Positions 58,513-64,000 of a stretch of DNA of 64,000 bases are shown here, in pieces. The position numbers and the translations under genes are program-made. This stretch comes from Gemmatimonadaceae bacterium. GTDB taxonomy: Bacteria > Gemmatimonadota > Gemmatimonadetes > Gemmatimonadales > Gemmatimonadaceae. Location of the stretch: the NCBI GenBank assembly GCA_035533015.1, contig DATLUQ010000047.1:1-64000 (forward strand), in the 5' to 3' direction. The notes under the pieces were generated by a model. It worked only from the letters and a program-made list of their open reading frames with translations. It was not told the DNA's origin and ran no database searches. Positions within the stretch are counted from its first letter, which is position 1. Every line of letters starts with the position of its first letter.

Positions 58513-59834
58513 TTGCCTTCGTGGCCCTCGCCGCCTGCGCCTCGATGGGCCCCGTTCCCGGCGGCCCCGAAGATCACACGCCGCCCGAGGTCCTCAGCAC
58601 CAGGCCGGACACCAATGCCGTGAACTTCCACGGCAAGGCCGTGAGCTTCCGGTTCGACGGAGTGGTGAGCGATCGCTCCGGCCCCAAGCAGGACCTCACG
58701 GGGCTGTTTCTCATCTCGCCGCGCGACGGCGACCCGCGCGTCGACTGGCACCGCGACCGCATCGACGTCCGGCCGCGCCGCGACTGGCGTGCCAACACGG
58801 CCTACCGCGTCACGCTCCTCCCCGGGCTGGCCGACCTGAGCGGCAACGTCCTCCAGACGCCGTACACGATGGTGTTCAGCACCGGCCCCACCCTGCCGAC
58901 ACTCGGCGTGGTGGGCCGCATATTCGACTGGTCCACCGGACGCGAGGCGGCCAACGCCGTCGTCGAGGCCGTCCTGGACCCCGACAGCGCGGCGGCAAGG
59001 CCGGCCGTCAAGCGCGGCCAGCGCCCCGACAGCGAGGTGTACATCACCACCGCCGACAGCACGGGCCAGTTCCAGATCGGCCCATTCGGCGCCGGCACCT
59101 ACACCGTGATCGGGTTCGTGGACGCCAACAAGAACCTGACCCGCGACCCTGGTGAGATCTGGGACAGCACGCAGGTCCATATCACCACGACGCAACCCAT
59201 GCTCGAGCTGCTCGCCGCCAAACGCGACACGATCGGCCCGCGCATCATGACGATCGTGGCCGACGACAGCGTGACGCTGCGCGTGACCATCGACCACCCG
59301 CTGGACCCGCAGGCCCCGCTCGACACGGCGCAATTCCGGATCATGAGCTCCGACTCGGCGCACCTCACCGTCCTGGCCGTGCGCACGCTCGCCGCATACG
59401 ACACGGCGCGCGCCAGGGCCCGCGCCGACTCGACGCGTATCGCCGATTCCCTGGCCGTATTGCGCGATACCCTGAAGCGCGCGCCGCCGAAACCCAAGCC
59501 CGCACCGCCCAAGGCCGGACCCGAGGTGCCGAAACCGTCCAGGCCCGCGCCCGCTACGGTACTCATGATCGACCTGGCGCTCGGTTCCCACGTGCGACCG
59601 CTCACGCAGTATCGCGTGACTGCCACCGATCTCGTGAATCTGCTCGGCTACAAAGCGACCTCGACACGCGTGTTCGCCACGCCCAAGCCACCGGCCCCGC
59701 CCGACACGAGCAAGGCCAAGGGCGCGATCAAGCCAGACACCGGCAAACGGGTCGTAAAGCCCGACTCCGCGGCCAAGGCCAAGCCCGATACGACGGGCGG
59801 ACGGGGGGCGGCCAAGCGCGGCGGCGGGCCGTGA
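58500..59834 (+). CDS. lipoprotein with Ig-like domain and Pro/Lys-rich linker
   Basis: 444 residues from GTG at 58500, 13 bases inside valS. Lipobox ALAAC near residue 13. Ig-like/Big_5 domain about 25-125 (DHTPPEVLSTRPDTNAVNFH; RVTLLPGLADLSGN), a CnaB-like segment about 130-210 (GPFGAGTYTVIGFVDANK), and low-complexity Pro/Ala/Lys tails. Gemmatimonadota-like genomes carry many such surface lipoproteins; role unknown. Overlaps selA by 4 bases. Confidence 0.75.
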   Translation: MRRLIAFVALAACASMGPVPGGPEDHTPPEVLSTRPDTNAVNFHGKAVSFRFDGVVSDRSGPKQDLTGLFLISPRDGDPRVDWHRDRIDVRPRRDWRANTAYRVTLLPGLADLSGNVLQTPYTMVFSTGPTLPTLGVVGRIFDWSTGREAANAVVEAVLDPDSAAARPAVKRGQRPDSEVYITTADSTGQFQIGPFGAGTYTVIGFVDANKNLTRDPGEIWDSTQVHITTTQPMLELLAAKRDTIGPRIMTIVADDSVTLRVTIDHPLDPQAPLDTAQFRIMSSDSAHLTVLAVRTLAAYDTARARARADSTRIADSLAVLRDTLKRAPPKPKPAPPKAGPEVPKPSRPAPATVLMIDLALGSHVRPLTQYRVTATDLVNLLGYKATSTRVFATPKPPAPPDTSKAKGAIKPDTGKRVVKPDSAAKAKPDTTGGRGAAKRGGGP

Positions 59835-61186
59835 CCGATCCTCGCCGCGGCATCCCGAGCGTGAGCGCGCTGCTCGACCTGACGGAGCTGCGCGTGCTCG
59901 CCGACGCGGGCCCCCGCGACCTCGTGGTGAACGCGGTGCGCCGCGTGCTCGACGACGTACGCCGCGGCCAGGCGCCGCCGGCCAGCGATCGCGAATGGGC
60001 GGCGCGCGTGGCGGCCGCCGTGTCGCTCGCCCAGCGCCCGTCGCTGCGGCCCGTGCTCAACGCCACCGGCATCGTGCTCCACACCAACCTCGGACGCGCC
60101 CCGCTGGCACACGCCGCCGCGCTGGCGATCCGCACCGTGGCCGGAGGATTTAGTAATCTTGAATACGACCTCGATGCCGGCAGCCGCGGCTCGCGCTACG
60201 CGCACTGCGTGGGCCTGCTCCGCGAACTGACGGGGGCCGAGGACGCGGTCGTGGTCAACAACGGCGCCGCCGCGCTGCTGCTGGCGCTCAACACCGTGGC
60301 CGACGGACGCGACGCCATCGTCTCACGCGGCGAACTGGTCGAGATCGGCGGCCACTTCCGCGTGCCCGACATCATGGCCAAGAGCGGTGCCCGCCTGGTC
60401 GAAGTGGGGACCACCAACCGCACGCATCTCGCCGATTACGCCGGCGCCCTGGGGCCGCAGACGGCCGCGATCGTCAAGGTGCACCGCAGCAACTTCTCCA
60501 TGGACGGATTCGTGGCCGACGTGGCGGTGCCCGATCTGGTGCGGCTGGCCGCCCCGCAGGGCATTCCGGTGCTCCACGACCTGGGCAGCGGCCTCCTGAT
60601 GCCGCTCGACCGGATCGGCCTCGGCGGCGAGCCCACGGCCGCCGACGCCGTGCGCGCCGGCGCTCGCCTGGTCACGATGAGCGGTGACAAGCTGCTGGGT
60701 GGACCCCAGGCCGGCATCATCGTCGGCGCCGCCGCCGAGGTCGCGCGCGTCCGCGAGAACCCACTCACCCGCGCCCTCCGCGTGGACAAACTCACCCTCG
60801 CCGCGCTCGAAGCGACCCTGGCTCTGTATCGCGAACCGGACCGCGCGTTCCACGAGATCCCCGTGCTGCGCCTGCTCGGCACTCCCGTGGCGGTACTCCG
60901 CGAACGTGCCGAGGCCATTTGCGCCGCGCTCCCTGCGGGCCTGAACGCGCGCGTCGTGCCCACCGAGGCGGCGGTTGGCGGCGGCGCATTTCCCACCGTG
61001 ACCATCCCGTCGGTGGCTGTCTCGCTTGGCGGCGACGCCGCGGCACTCGATGCGCGGCTGCGCGCCGGAGAGCCCGCGGTCGTGGGACGCATCCGCGACG
61101 ACCGGCTGCTCGTCGATCTCCGCAGCGTCCCCGAGCGCGACGACCCGGCGCTCATCGGCGCGCTCGCACGGGCGCTCGAGGCATGA
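59831..61186 (+). CDS. selA: L-seryl-tRNA(Sec) selenium transferase
   Basis: 451 residues from GTG at 59831. RPVLNATGIVLHTNLGRAPL near residue 75, ELVEIGGHFRVPDIMAKSG, GTTNRTHLADYAG, and PLP Lys287 in MSGDKLLGGPQAGII. Converts seryl- to selenocysteyl-tRNA(Sec) with selenophosphate. Neither selB, selD nor tRNA-Sec lies in the window. Stop overlaps gmhB start as ATGA. Confidence 0.95.
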   Translation: MTDPRRGIPSVSALLDLTELRVLADAGPRDLVVNAVRRVLDDVRRGQAPPASDREWAARVAAAVSLAQRPSLRPVLNATGIVLHTNLGRAPLAHAAALAIRTVAGGFSNLEYDLDAGSRGSRYAHCVGLLRELTGAEDAVVVNNGAAALLLALNTVADGRDAIVSRGELVEIGGHFRVPDIMAKSGARLVEVGTTNRTHLADYAGALGPQTAAIVKVHRSNFSMDGFVADVAVPDLVRLAAPQGIPVLHDLGSGLLMPLDRIGLGGEPTAADAVRAGARLVTMSGDKLLGGPQAGIIVGAAAEVARVRENPLTRALRVDKLTLAALEATLALYREPDRAFHEIPVLRLLGTPVAVLRERAEAICAALPAGLNARVVPTEAAVGGGAFPTVTIPSVAVSLGGDAAALDARLRAGEPAVVGRIRDDRLLVDLRSVPERDDPALIGALARALEA

Positions 61187-61734
61187 GCGGCCGGCGCGCC
61201 GCGTTTCTCGATCGGGACGGCACGATCATCCACGACTTCCATTTCACCGACAGCCCTGCCGACGTGCTGCTCATTCCCGGCGCCGCACGCGCCATCCAAC
61301 GGCTCAACAAGGCGGGCGTGCCCGTGATCCTGGTGACCAACCAGTCGGGCATCGCACGCGGCTTCTTCACGATGGCCGACTACGAGCGCGTCAACGCGCG
61401 GATGCAGGAACTGCTCGAGGCCGACGGCGCTCGTATCGACGACGCGTACGTCTGCCCGCACCACCCGGAATTCTCGGGCCCCTGCGCCTGCCGCAAGCCC
61501 GGCACCCTGCTGTTCGAGGAGGCGGCGCTGGAGCACGGCCTCGACGTCGCGCGGTCGCTGTTCGCCGGCGACCGGTTCCGCGACATCCAACCCGGGCTCA
61601 CGCTGGGCGGCCTCGCCCTGCTCGTGCCCACCGACGAGACACCCGCTGCGGATCTCGCGGCAGCCGTCGCGCCGGCAGCCATCGTCGCCACGCTCGACGA
61701 CGCGGTGGCCCGCTTTCTCGCCGCCGGCACGTGA
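61183..61734 (+). CDS. gmhB: D,D-heptose 1,7-bisphosphate phosphatase (HAD-IIIA)
   Basis: 183 residues from ATG at 61183. HAD motif I FLDRDGTI, motif II LVTNQSG, zinc Cys/His set CPHHPEFSGPCACRKP, and motif III/IV FAGDRFRDIQPG. Makes heptose-1-phosphate for lipopolysaccharide core, supporting an LPS-bearing envelope. GTGA overlap with purN follows. Confidence 0.94.
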   Translation: MSGRRAAFLDRDGTIIHDFHFTDSPADVLLIPGAARAIQRLNKAGVPVILVTNQSGIARGFFTMADYERVNARMQELLEADGARIDDAYVCPHHPEFSGPCACRKPGTLLFEEAALEHGLDVARSLFAGDRFRDIQPGLTLGGLALLVPTDETPAADLAAAVAPAAIVATLDDAVARFLAAGT

Positions 61735-62417
61735 GGGCGCGCATCGCCGTGCTCGCCTCGGGCGGCGGATCGAATCTCCAGGCCATCCTCGACCATCTCG
61801 CCGCGCTGGGCGAACGCCGGGCCGGTGACGTCGTGCTCGTCGCGTCCGACCGCCCCGCCGCGCGCGCGCTGGATCGGGCGCGAGCGCGCGGCATCGCCAC
61901 GGCCGTCATCCGCACGAGCGCCCACCCCGAGGGCACGCCGATCGGCACCGTGCTGCGCGACGCGCGGGTGGACTACGTGGTGCTCGCGGGATACCTTCGC
62001 CTCGTGCCGGCGGACGTCGTGCGCGCGTATGCGGGGCGAATGGTCAACGTGCACCCCGCGCTCCTCCCGGCATTCGGCGGCCCGGGCATGTACGGCCATC
62101 ACGTGCACGAAGCGGTGATCGCGGCGCACGTGCGCGAGAGCGGTGCGACGGTGCATTTCGTGGACGAGGAGTTCGACCAGGGTGCGATCATCGCCCAATG
62201 GGCGGTGCCCGTGAGCGCCGGCGACAGCGCCGATACGCTCGCCGATCGCGTGCTGCGGGTGGAGCACGCCCTGTATCCGCGCGTCGTGCAGGCCCTCGCG
62301 TCCGGCACCCTGCATCCGGGACAACCGGCGCGTGTTGGACGCGCCGCGCCACTTCACCTCGCCGATCTCGACGATCGGCGACTCGCCGAGGACATCGAGC
62401 ATGCGTTGGGCTTCTAG
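61731..62417 (+). CDS. purN: phosphoribosylglycinamide formyltransferase
   Basis: 228 residues from GTG at 61731. IAVLASGGGSNLQAIL binds GAR phosphate; catalytic Asn-His-Asp as NVHPALLPAFGG (His) and VDEEFDQGAIIAQ (Asp). Adds formyl from 10-formyl-THF in purine synthesis. The gene's last 17 bases overlap the next gene. Confidence 0.95.
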   Translation: MRARIAVLASGGGSNLQAILDHLAALGERRAGDVVLVASDRPAARALDRARARGIATAVIRTSAHPEGTPIGTVLRDARVDYVVLAGYLRLVPADVVRAYAGRMVNVHPALLPAFGGPGMYGHHVHEAVIAAHVRESGATVHFVDEEFDQGAIIAQWAVPVSAGDSADTLADRVLRVEHALYPRVVQALASGTLHPGQPARVGRAAPLHLADLDDRRLAEDIEHALGF

Positions 62418-64000
62418 ATTCGCAGTCGTCGTGCTGACGGCATCCGGCATCAGCGCTCCGCACGCCGCGCGCGCGCAGACCGCGTCCCTCATTCCCGCGG
62501 TGCAGCAGTGGATCGCGCTGCCAGCCGCGCCGGGTCACGAACGGTTCGCAACCGACCGCATCCAGGCGGCGGCGCCCGGGTGGACCCGCGACGCGATGGG
62601 CGACCTGGTGAAGGTGCGCGGCGCCGGCTCGCCGGTGCGCGTGATCGCGTGCGGACTCGACGCACCGGCCTACGTGGTCAGCGAGATCACCGACGGCGGG
62701 TATTTGCGAGTGCAGATGGACGGCAACGGCCCGCGCCGCCCGCTCTGGGACCAGTTTCACGAGGGCCAGCGCATCCTGATCATGACCGGCGATCCAGCCA
62801 CGTCGCGACGGGTGCACATGGTGCCCGGCGTGTTCGCCGTGCGCAGCGTGCACCTGTGGCGCGGGCGCGCGCCGCATCCTGGCGCGACGACCATCGAAGA
62901 CCTGTGGCTCGACGTCGGCGCGCAGAACAGGGCCGAGGTGGCGGCCATGGGCATCCGGCTGCTCGACCCCGTGTTCCGCGATCTGCCGCCGTGGCGTGTC
63001 GGAGACCGCGTGGTCGGCCCCGAAGCGTCGTCGCGCGCCGGATGCGCGGCGGTGGCGGCGGCGGCGCAGGCCAGCCCCACGCTGGGCAAGACCATATTTG
63101 TGATCTCGGCGCAACGCCGTTTCAACTGGGCCGGGCTGTCGGGCGTGCTGGCCCGCACCGGGCACGTCGACTCGCTCACCGTGGTTGACGACGCGCCGGT
63201 CCGCGAGGCCGACACCGCGGCCATCACGGAGGGCCCGTTCCGCGTCAACGCGCCGGCCGGTGTGACCATCGGCTACGCGCGCGCGTTGAGCGTCCGCGCC
63301 ACCGATGCCGGTACACTCATCGAGCGCGTTGCCGACGCCGACCTGCGGACGCTGTTCGTCCGCGTGGCGGCGGCCGCCGGCGTTTCCGCGCCAGCCGCGC
63401 CCCTGATGCCCGACGCCGCGCTTCCGGTGGTGGCCGAGGCGCATGACCGTCTGACGCCGTACGCCGACCTCCTCGCCCGACTCTCCGACCGCTATGCGGT
63501 GTCGGGGCACGAGGCGCCGGTCCGCGACGTCGTGCGGGCCGCCATGCCGGCGTGGGCCCGTTCCGTCGCCACGGTGGACACCGCGGACAACCTGTACGTG
63601 GCGGTCGGTCCCGACCGCGACACCGTCGTCGTCGTCGCCCACATGGACGAGATCGGCTTCGACGTGGCGGGAATCGAACCGGACGGGCGCGTGGCGCTCC
63701 GCGCACGGGGGGGCTTCATCGGAACCCTGTTCACCGGGCAGCCGGCGTTACTCCACCGCGACGGCGACGACCAGGGGTCGGTATCGAAGCGCGACTGCGT
63801 GGCCACGAGCGCGTCGGCGCTGCGGGGCGTATTCGAGATCCCAGATGCGACCACGACGGGGCCCAGCGGCCGCGCCGGTGCGCCCGTGGCGTACGCATGG
63901 TTCGGGCCCGATCCGACGGCCCTCGGCATCCGGGCGGGAATGACCGTCACCGGCTACAAGTGCGCGACGCGGCTCGGGCGGTACCGGTTCAGCGCGCGCT
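62401..64000 (+). CDS. secreted M42-family peptidase with degenerate first domain (3' end beyond window)
   Basis: 533 codons from ATG at 62401, no stop before the edge. A signal peptide (FAVVVLTASGISAPHAARAQ) is followed by two M42-like units. Unit one (about 35-330) follows the fold but lacks ligands: CGLDAP (84-89) where AHMDE is expected, PEASSRAGC for FDDRAGC, SAQRRFNW for the QEEVG region. Unit two (from about 360) has VVAHMDEIGFDVAG with His414, Asp416, Glu417 intact and continues past the window. Aminopeptidase activity expected from unit two; unit one may bind peptide or dimerise. Confidence 0.8.
   Translation, partial: MRWASRFAVVVLTASGISAPHAARAQTASLIPAVQQWIALPAAPGHERFATDRIQAAAPGWTRDAMGDLVKVRGAGSPVRVIACGLDAPAYVVSEITDGGYLRVQMDGNGPRRPLWDQFHEGQRILIMTGDPATSRRVHMVPGVFAVRSVHLWRGRAPHPGATTIEDLWLDVGAQNRAEVAAMGIRLLDPVFRDLPPWRVGDRVVGPEASSRAGCAAVAAAAQASPTLGKTIFVISAQRRFNWAGLSGVLARTGHVDSLTVVDDAPVREADTAAITEGPFRVNAPAGVTIGYARALSVRATDAGTLIERVADADLRTLFVRVAAAAGVSAPAAPLMPDAALPVVAEAHDRLTPYADLLARLSDRYAVSGHEAPVRDVVRAAMPAWARSVATVDTADNLYVAVGPDRDTVVVVAHMDEIGFDVAGIEPDGRVALRARGGFIGTLFTGQPALLHRDGDDQGSVSKRDCVATSASALRGVFEIPDATTTGPSGRAGAPVAYAWFGPDPTALGIRAGMTVTGYKCATRLGRYRFSAR

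Overview
The window is high-GC bacterial chromosome with GTG and TTG starts and many ATGA, GTGA or TTGA gene overlaps. Gene content (exported c-type cytochromes, outer-membrane barrel, CusCBA efflux, heptose phosphatase, Met-rich proteins, a Minf_1886-family protein, selA) suggests a Gram-negative such as a Gemmatimonadota member. No rRNA is present, so that placement is inference.

Positions 1 to about 32.1 kb look accessory. At the left edge a divergent tyrosine recombinase with an N-terminal winged helix runs off the window. Upstream in the same direction lie a small unknown gene and an excisionase-like gene; diverging from these are two plus-strand genes, one with a winged-helix-like segment. 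Then comes a large copper and heavy-metal block (about 4.9-28.5 kb): two HMA metallochaperones, an exported Met-rich protein, a Cu+ P1B ATPase with YHS and CPMHP-type N-terminal modules, an outer-membrane barrel, two exported cytochromes c, an OmpR-type regulator with its kinase, a DUF4396 membrane protein, CusC/CusB/CusA, a permease and a CDF-like transporter. The block is littered with wrecks: a DUF326/Csp remnant, a UbiB C-terminus, a frameshifted DUF411 gene, a broken YncE-like gene with an intact paralogue 4 kb away, and a response-regulator head joined to a DUF2127 tail. uppP, a PEP-mutase-like enzyme and the intact YncE-like gene close the region.

The clearest non-coding signal is a set of 11-bp-periodic triple repeats (TTCAGC and variants) in four arrays: two facing outward in the divergent promoter between the Met-rich protein and the copper ATPase, one before the response regulator, and one before the DUF4396 gene. 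This is the geometry expected of an OmpR/PhoB-type operator and implies a copper regulon controlled by the encoded two-component system.

From 32.15 kb rightward the content is mostly housekeeping, on the minus strand to 54 kb: tRNA-Met and tRNA-fMet; a P1B-5 ATPase overlapping a universal stress protein; an operon running from a Minf_1886 gene through nnrDE, thiL, plsC and eno to ftsB; and a long run from thiolase, bioY, a CPBP protease, hbd, acyl-CoA dehydrogenase and leucine dehydrogenase to rpiB, glyA and an APC permease; then thrS with a 51-residue membrane protein upstream, and two secreted lipoproteins. A gap of about 950 bases with a transposase remnant follows. The right end is a plus-strand operon: a BON protein, valS, an Ig-like lipoprotein, selA, gmhB, purN and a secreted M42-type peptidase whose first domain has lost its metal ligands, cut by the window edge.
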